Position numbers and translations under genes: made by a program. The notes beneath the pieces were generated by a model. That model saw only the letters and a list, made by a program, of their open reading frames with translations, was not told the origin of the DNA and searched no databases. Shown here in pieces: positions 7,266-15,492 of a stretch of DNA of 64,000 nucleotides (position 1 is the stretch's first letter; the number at the start of each line of letters is the position of its first letter). The DNA is taken from positions 248,001 to 312,000 of the forward strand of contig NZ_CP110806.1 of NCBI RefSeq assembly GCF_026184235.1, written 5' to 3'. This DNA comes from Cellulomonas sp. S1-8. GTDB taxonomy: Bacteria > Actinomycetota > Actinomycetes > Actinomycetales > Cellulomonadaceae.

Positions 7266-9127
7266 CGCTCACCGACCTGCCCGTCGCGCCACCGGCGACC
7301 CGTCGACCGCCGCACCCCGCCGACCACCTCACCCCGGAGCACCTCGCGGCCGCGCAGCGCCACCTCGTCGCGAAGGCACTCGCGGAGCTCGCGCACGAGC
7401 GGCTGCTGGTGCCGCGGCTCGACCGGGCCTCGGCCGCCGCGCCCGTGTCCGTCGCCGCCGCGTCCGCCGACGACCCCACGCGCCCGTACGTCCTCGCGCT
7501 CGACGCCCCCGACGGCAGCGCCGTCGTCTACCGGTTCCGGGCACGCCGGCTCGCGCTCGAGCACTGGGCGATCGACCGCGCAACCCTGACCCGCGAGGTC
7601 GCAGGCCGGCCCGCGCCGCTGGACGTCCTCGACCTGGTGCTCGAGCTGCAGCCGCTGCTGCAGGTCCCGGACGAGCTGCTCGCGCTGTACCTGGAGGAGC
7701 TGTCCTCGACGCTCGCCAGTGCCGCGTACCGACGCGCGCACGGCGGCCCGTCGAGCGCCGCGCTGCTGCACGCCGACCTGGCGACCGTCGAGCAGGCCAT
7801 GACCGAGGGCCACCCGTCGTTCATCGCCAACAACGGGCGCATCGGCTACGGCGTCACCGACCACGACGCGTACGCCCCCGAGGCGGGCCGGCCCGTGCGC
7901 CTTGTCTGGCTCGCCGCCCGACGCGCCGTCAGCCACGTCGCCACCGGCGCCGGGCTCACCGAGGACGCGCTGTACCGCCACGAGCTCGACGACGCCACGC
8001 GCGCGCGCTTCGCGGACCGCCTGCGCGACCTCGACCTCGACCCCGACGACTACCGGTACCTGCCCGTCCACCCGTGGCAGTGGGAGCACCGCGTGGCCGT
8101 GACGTTCGCCCCCGACGTCGCCCGACGCGACCTCGTCCTGCTCGGCGAGTCCGACGACACGTACCGCGCGCAGCAGTCGATCCGCACGTTCCTCAACGTC
8201 GACCGCCCCGACCGGCACTACGTCAAGACGGCCGTCGCGATCCAGAACATGGGGTTCCTGCGCGGGCTGTCGTCGGCGTACATGCGGGCGACCCCGGCGA
8301 TCAACGACTGGGTCGCCGACCTCGTCGACACCGACCCCGAGCTCGCGGCCTGCGGCGTGCGCGTGCTGCGCGAGCGCGCGTCGATCGGCTACACGGGCGA
8401 CGTCTACCACCGCACGCCACGCCCCAACGCGCACCGCAAGATGCTGGCGGCGCTGTGGCGAGAGCAGCCGTTCGCGTTCCTGGCCCCCGGGCAGCGGGCG
8501 ACGACGATGGCCGCGCTGCTGCACCGCGACGCCGCGGGCGACGCCTTCGCGACCGCGGCCGTCCGGGCGTCGGGGCTCGACCCCGCCGAGTGGCTGCGCG
8601 CCTACCTGCGCGTCTACCTGCGCCCGCTCGTGCACTGCCTGCGCGCCCACGACCTGGCGTTCATGCCGCACGGCGAGAACGTGCTGCTCGTGTGGCAGGA
8701 CCACGTGCCCGTCGGCGCGCTGCTCAAGGACATCGGCGAGGAGGTCGCGGTCCTGTCCGACCGCACCCTGCCGGCCGCGGTCGAGCGCATCCGCGCGGTG
8801 GTCGACGACGACGAGAAGGCCCTGGCGATCTTCACCGACGTGCTCGACGGCGTCCTGCGGCACCTCGCGGCGATCCTGGTGACCGACGGCGTGCTCACCG
8901 AAGACGCGTTCTGGGGCGTCGTCGCCGAGACCATCGACGCGCACCACGCCGACCACCCGGACCTGCCGTCCGGCGTCGACCTGCGCGCGCCCCGGTTTGC
9001 GCACTCGTGCCTCAACCGCCTGCAGCTGCGCAACACCCTGCAGATGGTCGACCTGGCCGACCAGTCGGCGTCGCTGATCTACGCCGGGACGCTCGCCAAC
9101 CCCGTCGCGCGCGACGAGGGCGCCTGA
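7262..9127 (+). CDS. desD: NRPS-independent siderophore synthetase, IucA/IucC family (DesD-like)
   Basis: A 621-residue ATP-dependent NIS synthetase that would join hydroxamate-succinate units into a linear or macrocyclic siderophore. Family motifs: HPSFIANNGRIGYG near residue 180, LPVHPWQWEH near 263-272, Q-Q-S-I-R-T-F-L-N near 301-309, G-F-L-R-G-L-S-S-A-Y-M near 331, P-H-G-E-N-V-L-L-V near 470 and L-K-D-I-G-E-E-V; the C-terminal FhuF-like/thumb region follows. Length agrees with DesD. It overlaps desC by 4 bp, and only two bases separate its stop from the acylase start. Confidence 0.93.
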   Translation: MTLTDLPVAPPATRRPPHPADHLTPEHLAAAQRHLVAKALAELAHERLLVPRLDRASAAAPVSVAAASADDPTRPYVLALDAPDGSAVVYRFRARRLALEHWAIDRATLTREVAGRPAPLDVLDLVLELQPLLQVPDELLALYLEELSSTLASAAYRRAHGGPSSAALLHADLATVEQAMTEGHPSFIANNGRIGYGVTDHDAYAPEAGRPVRLVWLAARRAVSHVATGAGLTEDALYRHELDDATRARFADRLRDLDLDPDDYRYLPVHPWQWEHRVAVTFAPDVARRDLVLLGESDDTYRAQQSIRTFLNVDRPDRHYVKTAVAIQNMGFLRGLSSAYMRATPAINDWVADLVDTDPELAACGVRVLRERASIGYTGDVYHRTPRPNAHRKMLAALWREQPFAFLAPGQRATTMAALLHRDAAGDAFATAAVRASGLDPAEWLRAYLRVYLRPLVHCLRAHDLAFMPHGENVLLVWQDHVPVGALLKDIGEEVAVLSDRTLPAAVERIRAVVDDDEKALAIFTDVLDGVLRHLAAILVTDGVLTEDAFWGVVAETIDAHHADHPDLPSGVDLRAPRFAHSCLNRLQLRNTLQMVDLADQSASLIYAGTLANPVARDEGA

Positions 9128-9129
9128 CG

Positions 9130-11319
9130 ATGCCGTTCGAGGTGTTCCGCGACGCCTGGGGCGTGCCGCACGTGCGCGCGTCCGACGAGCTCGCCCTCGC
9201 CCACGGGCAGGGGTGGGTCACGGCGCGCGACCGCACGTGGCAGGTGCAGACCGACCGCTGGCGCGCCGAGGGGCGCCTGGCCGAGCACCTCGGCGAGGCG
9301 GGCGTCGCCTGGGACGTCGTCGCGCACCGCCTGCGCCTGCCGGACACCGCGCAGCGCGCGTACGCGGCGCTCGGCGACGAGGACCGCGCGTGGGTCGACG
9401 CCTACACGGCCGGGGTGAACGCCGGGCTCGCGTCGGCGCCGCGGCCCGTCGAGGTCGACGAGCTCGACCGCGTCCTCGGCGGCACCACCCTCGACGACCC
9501 GTGGCCCGCGTGGGCGCCGCTCGGCGTCTTCCTCGTCGACCACGCCCTGTTCTCCACGTTCCCGCGCGTGCTGTGGCACGACCACGTCGTGCGCGCCGCC
9601 CGGCACTCCGGCCACCCCGGGCTCACGGACGTCGACCCGCTGGACCTCGTGCGGCTGTTCGACCCCGCGTCCGACGGGCCGAGCAGCGGCTCCAACGCGT
9701 GGGCGCTGCACGGCGCGCGCACGCAGTCCGGGGCGCCGCTGCTGGCGGGCGACCCGCACCGCGTCCTCGAGCTGCCCGGCCCGTACCAGCAGATCCGGCT
9801 CGCGTGCCCGCAGTACGACGTGCTCGGCCTTGCCTTCCCCGGCGTGCCCGGGCTGCCGCACTTCGGTCACACCGGCGGCGCCGCGTGGGGCATCACCAAC
9901 GCCGCCGCGCACGCCGCCGAGGTGTACCGCGAGCTGCTGAGCCGCGTCGACCACGGCTGGGAGGCCCTCGGACCGGACGGCTTCGAGCCCGTCGAGCGGA
10001 CGTCCGCGCACGTGCTCGTCCGCGGCGGCGAGCCGCTCACCGTCGACGTGCTGGAGACCGCGCGCGGTCCCGTGGTCGTGCGCGGCATGCCGCCCGGGCG
10101 CGCGATCGACCAGGACGACGTCACGACGGGTGCGGTGCCGCAGGTCGGGCTGGAGGAGGCGCGGTCCGTGCGCCTGCAGCCGCGCGTCGAGGCGGACCTC
10201 GGCTTCGCGTCCCTGCGCCCGCTGCTGCGTGCCCGCACCGCGCACGACGTCGCCGCCGCGCTCGCGGGGTGGGTCGACCCCGTCAACCGCGTCCTGGCCG
10301 CCGACGCGGACGGCACGGTCCTGGCGTTCGACGCGGGCCTCGTCGCCGACCGTGAGCCCGACGACCGGCAGCTGCCCCTGCGCGCGTGGGACCCCGCGCA
10401 CGCCCCCCGGCCGTGGCGGGCGCTCACGCCGCCTCGCGAGGTCACCGACGTCGCGGTCGACGCGAACGAGTGGCCCACCGCCGCGGACCGCGACCACGGC
10501 AGCGTGTACGCCCCCGACCGCGCCGTCCGGCTGGCGCACCTGCTGGCCGAGCGACCCGTGTGGCGCGTCGCTGACCTGATCGACGTCCACGGGGACACGC
10601 ACTGGGCCGGCGCCGGGCGTCTGCTGCGGCACGTCGTCGACCTCGACGGGCTGAGCCCGGCGGGCGGCGCGGTCCGCGACCACCTGCTCGCGTGGGACCT
10701 GCACATGGACGCCGAGTCCCCGCAGGCCGCGCTGCTCGCGGACCTGCGCGCCGCGCTCGTCGTCCGGCTCGTCGCGGAGCCGGTCGTCGTCGCGCTCGCC
10801 GCCCCGCACCACGCCGGCCCCGCGTTCGACGCCTGGTTCAGCCTGTGGGGTCGGGTAGGGGCGGCGCTCGACGGCCTGCTCGGCCGCGCCGACCTGGGCA
10901 TCGACGGGCCGGCGCACGTGCGGGCCGCGCTGGAGGAGGTCGCCGCGCGGCCCGACGGCGGCACGTGGGGCGGCCGGCACACCGTGCTCCCGGCGCACGT
11001 GCTGGCCGACGTGCCGGGGGCGCACGTGCCCGCCGTGCCCGCGCTGCCGCTCGGCGGCGACCAGGACACCGTCCGCTGCACCGGGACCGTGCCCGGCGTG
11101 ACCGACCGGGCCTTCCGGGGGTCGGTCGCGCGGTGGGTGTGGGACCTGGGGGACCGGTCGCGCAGCCGGTGGGGGGTGCCGTTCGGCACCAGCGGTGACC
11201 CCCGCAGCCCGCACTTCGCGGACCAGCACCCGACGTGGGCCGTCGCGGGGACGGTCGAGGTCGTCACCGACTGGGAGCGGCTGACACCCGAGGCGCTGCC
11301 CGCGGGGGTGGGGTCGTGA
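9130..11319 (+). CDS. Penicillin acylase-family Ntn hydrolase within the siderophore operon
   Basis: A 729-residue member of the penicillin acylase/PvdQ/quorum-quencher family, which self-cleaves in front of a catalytic serine. The N-terminal EVFRDAWGVPHVRASDELALAHGQGWVTARDR is the standard start of the alpha chain; the G-S-N-A-W motif places the nucleophile at Ser188, so the beta chain would begin there. H-T-G-G-A-A-W-G-I-T-N-A further on is the oxyanion-region motif. Unlike PvdQ and most relatives there is no signal peptide: the protein starts directly with the mature alpha-chain sequence, so it should act in the cytoplasm. Two bases after desD and overlapping the next GNAT, it is surely co-transcribed. 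Siderophore maturation or amide recycling is an inference. Confidence 0.88.
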   Translation: MPFEVFRDAWGVPHVRASDELALAHGQGWVTARDRTWQVQTDRWRAEGRLAEHLGEAGVAWDVVAHRLRLPDTAQRAYAALGDEDRAWVDAYTAGVNAGLASAPRPVEVDELDRVLGGTTLDDPWPAWAPLGVFLVDHALFSTFPRVLWHDHVVRAARHSGHPGLTDVDPLDLVRLFDPASDGPSSGSNAWALHGARTQSGAPLLAGDPHRVLELPGPYQQIRLACPQYDVLGLAFPGVPGLPHFGHTGGAAWGITNAAAHAAEVYRELLSRVDHGWEALGPDGFEPVERTSAHVLVRGGEPLTVDVLETARGPVVVRGMPPGRAIDQDDVTTGAVPQVGLEEARSVRLQPRVEADLGFASLRPLLRARTAHDVAAALAGWVDPVNRVLAADADGTVLAFDAGLVADREPDDRQLPLRAWDPAHAPRPWRALTPPREVTDVAVDANEWPTAADRDHGSVYAPDRAVRLAHLLAERPVWRVADLIDVHGDTHWAGAGRLLRHVVDLDGLSPAGGAVRDHLLAWDLHMDAESPQAALLADLRAALVVRLVAEPVVVALAAPHHAGPAFDAWFSLWGRVGAALDGLLGRADLGIDGPAHVRAALEEVAARPDGGTWGGRHTVLPAHVLADVPGAHVPAVPALPLGGDQDTVRCTGTVPGVTDRAFRGSVARWVWDLGDRSRSRWGVPFGTSGDPRSPHFADQHPTWAVAGTVEVVTDWERLTPEALPAGVGS

Positions 11320-11942
11320 GCGTCGGGGCGACGGGGGTGACGGCAGCAGCGGTGACGGGGCTGACGTCAGGCTGGGCGAGGCTGCCCGGCGGGACGGTCC
11401 TCGACGAGCGGGCAGTCGACGGCCTCGGCCTCCTGACCACCGCGCTGCTGGACCTCGACGCCGACCTGCCGACGCTGCACGCGTGGTGCACGGCGCGGGG
11501 CACCGGGTTCTGGGGGCTGGGCGACCTGGGCGTCGACGACCTGCGGGACACGTACGCGGGGCTGGCCGCGATCGACCACCACCACGCGCTGCTCGTCCGT
11601 CTCGACGGCACGCGGGTCGCACTCGTGCAGGCGTACGAGCCGGCGCTCGACCCGGTGGGCGAGGTGTACGACGTGCAGCCCGGTGACCTGGGCGCGCACG
11701 TGCTCATCGGTGCCAGGCCCCCGCGTCCGGTCGCCGGGTACGCACCGCGGTTGGTGCGGGAGATGTGCCAGGTGCTCGCGGACCGGACGGGTGCGACGCG
11801 GATCGTCGGCGAGCCGGACGCACGCAACACCGCGTTGCTGCGCGTCGTGGAACGCGTCGGCTTCGTCCTGGGCCCGGAGGTCGACCTGCCCACCAAGCGC
11901 GCGCGCCTGACGTCCTACGAGGTGACGCCTGCCGGCCGCTGA
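11316..11942 (+). CDS. Second DesC-like GNAT acyltransferase
   Basis: A 208-residue protein of the same Acetyltransf_8 family as desC, sharing G-x-G-F-W near residue 60, D-x-G-A-H-V-L-I, E-P-D-A-R-N-T-A and D-L-P-T-K-R-A-R-L at matching places but otherwise strongly diverged. The GTG start overlaps the acylase stop by 4 bp. The presence of two acyltransferases suggests two different acyl donors (for example acetyl and succinyl) or one step for synthesis and one for tailoring. No promoter is seen before it. Confidence 0.82.
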   Translation: MSVGATGVTAAAVTGLTSGWARLPGGTVLDERAVDGLGLLTTALLDLDADLPTLHAWCTARGTGFWGLGDLGVDDLRDTYAGLAAIDHHHALLVRLDGTRVALVQAYEPALDPVGEVYDVQPGDLGAHVLIGARPPRPVAGYAPRLVREMCQVLADRTGATRIVGEPDARNTALLRVVERVGFVLGPEVDLPTKRARLTSYEVTPAGR

Positions 11943-12057
11943 CTGCGGCGTTCAGCCCGACGCCTGACGTGCCGATGCCACCACGATGCGGCAGCCTGAG
12001 CCGCTGTCAGGCGTGCTCACGCAGCCCGCTCGAGCCGAAGAGAGTCCGGGGACCCTC

Positions 12058-12666
12058 ATGGAGAAGTCGCACGCATCCAGGACGGCGCTGTGGCTGGTGG
12101 TGGCCGTGTGCCTCGGGGCGCTCCTGGCGTACGGGGTGATGCGAGCGTTTCCCGACCTCTCCCTCTTCGGCTCGGGCTCCGAGGAGCGTGACACCCGGGT
12201 CGTCAGCTCGATCACCCGGGAGGAGCAGGTCGTGCTCCTGAGCCTGGGGATCGAGGGCATCGCCGAGCAGACCGAGCGGGGCTCGTTCCTCGGCATGGAC
12301 GTCCCCGGGAGCGGGCGATCGTCGTTCGTGCAGTACGGGTTCAACGCCAAGCTGGGCATCGAGGGCGGGGACGTGCGGATCGTCCAGACCGGTGAGGACG
12401 AGCTGCTGATCTCCATCCCCGAGTTCATCTTCATCGGGCATGACGACGAGAGCTTCCGGACCGTCGTCGAGGACAACGGCGTCCTCAGCTGGGTGACCCC
12501 GGAGATCGACGTCGTGGAGATGATCAACACCATCCTCGACGAGGACGCTCAAGGGGAGTACGTCGAGGAGAACACGGAGATCCTGGAGGACCAGGCCAGG
12601 GTCTTCTACACCTCGATCGTCGCGGGCATCGACCCGACGATCACCCTCAGCTTCGAGTTCCGCTGA
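12058..12666 (+). CDS. Membrane-anchored DUF4230 family protein
   Basis: A 202-residue protein with one N-terminal membrane helix (about residues 9-27, ALWLVVAVCLGALLAYGVM) and an extracytoplasmic domain. The pattern S-S-I-T-R-E-E-Q-V-V-L-L-S-L-G-I, then F-N-A-K-L-G-I-E-G-G-D-V-R-I and I-P-E-F-I-F-I-G fits the DUF4230 family, whose role is unknown. Codon use is slightly less GC-biased than in the flanking genes. ATG 12058 is chosen so that the protein begins with a short basic end before the helix. It is followed by a palindromic repeat that may end transcription. Confidence 0.75.
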   Translation: MEKSHASRTALWLVVAVCLGALLAYGVMRAFPDLSLFGSGSEERDTRVVSSITREEQVVLLSLGIEGIAEQTERGSFLGMDVPGSGRSSFVQYGFNAKLGIEGGDVRIVQTGEDELLISIPEFIFIGHDDESFRTVVEDNGVLSWVTPEIDVVEMINTILDEDAQGEYVEENTEILEDQARVFYTSIVAGIDPTITLSFEFR

Positions 12667-12683
12667 GGTACGTCGCCCGTCCG

Positions 12684-12746
12684 GCCGGGAAGTGGTCACC
12701 GCCGTGATGCCGCAGTCGTGAAGTGGGCACCTGTGTGACCACTCCG
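12684..12746. repeat. Palindromic repeat family 2 (AAGTGGTCAC), degenerate copy
   Basis: GGAAGTGGTCACC at 12688-12700 is followed about 20 bases later by GTGAAGTGGGCACCTGTGTG and ACCACT, which can fold (12722-12730 with 12735-12743). The same two-part layout appears at 16400-16460 and 16783-16843. It lies between the convergent DUF4230 and response-regulator genes. Confidence 0.65.
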
Positions 12747-12774
12747 CGACCGCCAGGGCCCAGATCACCAGTGC

Positions 12775-13419
12775 TCAGAGCAGTCCCAGCTCCAGTGCGC
12801 GCAGCGCCGCCCGGGTCCGGTCGCGGACGCCCAGCTTGAGCAGCACGGCCGATACGTGGTTCTTCACGGTGCCGGGTGCCAGGTGCAGCGCGTCGGCGAT
12901 CTCGCGGTTCGCCCAGCCCGCGGCGACGAGCCGCAGCACGTCGAGCTCACGCGGCGTCAGCGGCTCGGGACGGTCGATGCCGTCGAGCGGCGCGGCGGGC
13001 CGGTCGACCAGTGCGCGCAGCAACCGCTCGGTGACGGCCGGCTGCCACAGCCGCCCGCCCGACGCGACCGCCCGCACCGCGTCGAGCAGCTGCTCGAGCG
13101 TGACGTCCTTCAGCAGGTAGCCGCGGGCTCCGGCGGACAGCGCACGGGCGACGAGCGCGTCGTCGTCGAACGTGGTCAGGACGAGCACCGGCGTCGGGTC
13201 GTCGCGGTCGCGCAACGCCGCGAGCACCGCGATGCCGTCACGCCGCGGCATCTGCAGGTCGAGCAGCAGCACGTCGGGCCGGTGCGCGGCGACGAGCGCG
13301 AGGGCCGCGTCACCGTCGTCGCCCTCCGCGACGACCTCGACGTCGTCCGCCAGCGCCAGCAGCCCCGCGATGCCGCGCCGGACGAGGGTCTGGTCGTCGG
13401 CCAGCACCACGCGGATCAC
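12775..13419 (-). CDS. NarL/LuxR-family response regulator
   Basis: A 214-residue two-component regulator. The receiver domain (1-120) has acidic Asp8-Asp9, phospho-acceptor Asp54 in V-L-L-L-D-L-Q-M-P, a Thr in V-L-T-T-F and Lys in Y-L-L-K-D. The C-terminal LuxR helix-turn-helix (about 150-214) reads LTPRELDVLRLVAAGWANRE then IADALHLAPGTVKNHVSAVL. It overlaps its kinase gene by 4 bp. The divergent ABC-2 exporter is its probable target, as in many actinobacterial drug- or peptide-sensing cassettes. Confidence 0.93.
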   Translation of the reverse strand: MIRVVLADDQTLVRRGIAGLLALADDVEVVAEGDDGDAALALVAAHRPDVLLLDLQMPRRDGIAVLAALRDRDDPTPVLVLTTFDDDALVARALSAGARGYLLKDVTLEQLLDAVRAVASGGRLWQPAVTERLLRALVDRPAAPLDGIDRPEPLTPRELDVLRLVAAGWANREIADALHLAPGTVKNHVSAVLLKLGVRDRTRAALRALELGLL

Positions 13420-14612
13420 GTCGGCACCCGCGCCACGAGCCCGAAGCCGCGGCCCGGGCCGGGGTCGACGTCGAGCGTGCCCCCCAGCGCCTCGATGCGC
13501 TCGCGCATGCCGCGCAGCCCGTGACCGGGGGTCCAGGCGGTCGCGCCACCGCCGTCGTCGCGCACCTCGACGACCGTCGCCGCGCCGTCGTCGGACCGCG
13601 CCACCCGGACGTCGAGGTGGGTGGCGCCCGCGTGCCGCAGCGTGTTGGTCGCGGCCTCCTGCACGCAGCGCACGACGACGACGCGGTGCGCCTCGGCGAG
13701 CGGCAGGCCGGGCTCGACGTCGAGCGCGACGTCCAGCCCCGGGACGTCCAGCACGTCCCGCAACGCCTCGGTCAGGCCGCTTGGCGCCGTGCGCAGCTCA
13801 CCCACCACGGCCCGCACGTCCTGCAGCAGGTCCTTGGCGACGCCGCGTGCCCGCACGACGTGGGTGCGGGCCTCGTCGCCGGCGGTGTGCGTCGCGATCT
13901 CGAGCTCGAGGGCGAGCGCGGTGAGCTGGTGCCCGACGACGTCGTGCAGGTCGCGCGCGATGCGCAGGCGCTCGGCGTCGCGGGTGGACGCGCCGAGAAG
14001 GGCGCTGGTGGCGCGCAGGTCCGCGTGCGCCGCGGCCAGCTCGGCGTGGGCGGCCGCCAGCGACGCGTGGGCGGCGTCGGCGTCCGCCCGGGCGCGGGCC
14101 TCGCGGTCGGCGGCACGGACGACGGCCGTCGCGAAGAACTGGAACGCGCCGTACACGGCCGTCGTGAACGCGGCCCCGAGCAGCTCACGCCCGCCGAGCA
14201 GACCGCCGACCGCGATGACGACGGTCTGCGCCGCGATGAGACGGGTCACGCCCGCCGGTCGGTACGCGTCCGTCGCGCTGACCGCCGTGACCACGAAGAG
14301 CACGGGCGTCCACTCGGCCGCGGGGTGCGCGAGCCACGCCACCGACGTCGCCACCGCACCGACCGCCACCAGCACGCTCGACGGGGGCCGGCGGCGCACC
14401 GGACCGACGTCGAGCGCGAACGTCGCGACGACCACCAGGTACGCCACCCACCACACGACGCCACCGGTGCCGAGCGGGTCGGGTGCGAGCACGTCGAGGG
14501 CGAGCTGCGCGACGCCGACCGCGGCCACGGCGACGGCCCCGGCGCCCGCGCCCGTGTCCGCCCCGGACCGGGACCGGCGGGCCCCGGGCGCGTCGTCCGG
14601 ATCGCCGCCCAC
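13416..14612 (-). CDS. Sensor histidine kinase, NarL-type (HisKA_3)
   Basis: A 398-residue kinase. The first half holds five or six membrane helices with short loops (no large sensor domain), then a coiled-coil-like Ala/Asp/Glu/Arg-rich segment. The phospho-acceptor His223 lies in E-R-L-R-I-A-R-D-L-H-D-V-V-G-H, typical of HisKA_3. The HATPase domain is marked by A-A-T-N-T-L-R-H-A (N box), D-D-G-G-G and G-H-G-L-R-G-M-R-E-R. It should phosphorylate the overlapping response regulator and is divergent to an ABC exporter 157 bases away. Confidence 0.92.
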   Translation of the reverse strand: MGGDPDDAPGARRSRSGADTGAGAGAVAVAAVGVAQLALDVLAPDPLGTGGVVWWVAYLVVVATFALDVGPVRRRPPSSVLVAVGAVATSVAWLAHPAAEWTPVLFVVTAVSATDAYRPAGVTRLIAAQTVVIAVGGLLGGRELLGAAFTTAVYGAFQFFATAVVRAADREARARADADAAHASLAAAHAELAAAHADLRATSALLGASTRDAERLRIARDLHDVVGHQLTALALELEIATHTAGDEARTHVVRARGVAKDLLQDVRAVVGELRTAPSGLTEALRDVLDVPGLDVALDVEPGLPLAEAHRVVVVRCVQEAATNTLRHAGATHLDVRVARSDDGAATVVEVRDDGGGATAWTPGHGLRGMRERIEALGGTLDVDPGPGRGFGLVARVPT

Positions 14613-14769
14613 GCGCCGATGCTAGGTCCGGCCCCCGGCCGCTGTCCCCTGCCGGAGGTCATGGTCCGCACCGGTGACGTCCGGCACGTCCGCCGGGGCC
14701 GCCCGCTGCCTAGCGTCGAGAAGGACAGGCGGCCCGTCCGGGCGACCTGCGAAGCAGGGGAGGTGCGCG

Positions 14770-15492
14770 ATGCCGGCCGTGCTGGAGCTGCACGACGTGC
14801 GCAAGGAGTACGCGGGGGTGCCCGCGCTCGACGGGCTCGACCTGGAGGTCGGGGCCGGTGAGGTGGTCGCGCTGCTCGGGCCCAACGGCGCGGGCAAGAC
14901 GACGACGTTCGAGCTGCTGCTCGGGCTGGCGCGCGCCACGTCCGGCGACGTGCGCGTGCTGGGCGCGCCGCCGGGTGCGCGCCGCGGTCGCGTCGGCGCG
15001 ATGCTGCAGGCCGCGGGCCTGCCGGAGCAGGTGACGGTGCGCGAGCTGGTCGCGCTCGTCGGGCGGGCGTACCCCCGCGCGTACGACGTGGACGAGGTGC
15101 TCGACCGCGCCGGCCTGGCGCGGCACGGCGGGCGGGTCGTCACCGGGCTGTCCGGCGGGGAGCGGCAACGCGTGCTCCTGGCGATGGCCCTGGTCGGCGC
15201 ACCGGACCTGCTCCTGCTGGACGAGCCGACCGCCGCCATGGACGTCGCCTCCCGGCGGTCGTTCTGGCAGCGCACGCGCGAGTCCGTCGACGACGGCGCC
15301 ACGGTGCTGCTCGCCACGCACGACCTCGTCGAGGCGCGGACCGTCGCCGACCGTGTCGTCGTGCTCGCGGCCGGGCGGGTCATCGCCGACGCCGCGCCCG
15401 ACGCGCTCACCCACGACGGGCGCGACGACCTGGAGGACGTGTTCCTCGCACTCACGCGCGAGAGCACCACGGAGCAGGAGGAGGACCGATGA
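14770..15492 (+). CDS. ABC transporter ATP-binding protein
   Basis: A 240-residue ABC-2-type ATPase. Walker A is G-P-N-G-A-G-K-T-T near residue 38-46, the signature is L-S-G-G-E-R-Q-R near 131, Walker B is L-L-L-L-D-E-P-T followed by AAMD, and the switch His is in A-T-H-D. The ATG at 14770 is preferred over an ATG at 14674 since GGGGAGG precedes it by seven bases and the ABC domain starts at once (VLELHDVRKEYAG). It overlaps the permease gene by 4 bp. Likely exports a drug, peptide or lipid under control of the divergent two-component system. Confidence 0.92.
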   Translation: MPAVLELHDVRKEYAGVPALDGLDLEVGAGEVVALLGPNGAGKTTTFELLLGLARATSGDVRVLGAPPGARRGRVGAMLQAAGLPEQVTVRELVALVGRAYPRAYDVDEVLDRAGLARHGGRVVTGLSGGERQRVLLAMALVGAPDLLLLDEPTAAMDVASRRSFWQRTRESVDDGATVLLATHDLVEARTVADRVVVLAAGRVIADAAPDALTHDGRDDLEDVFLALTRESTTEQEEDR

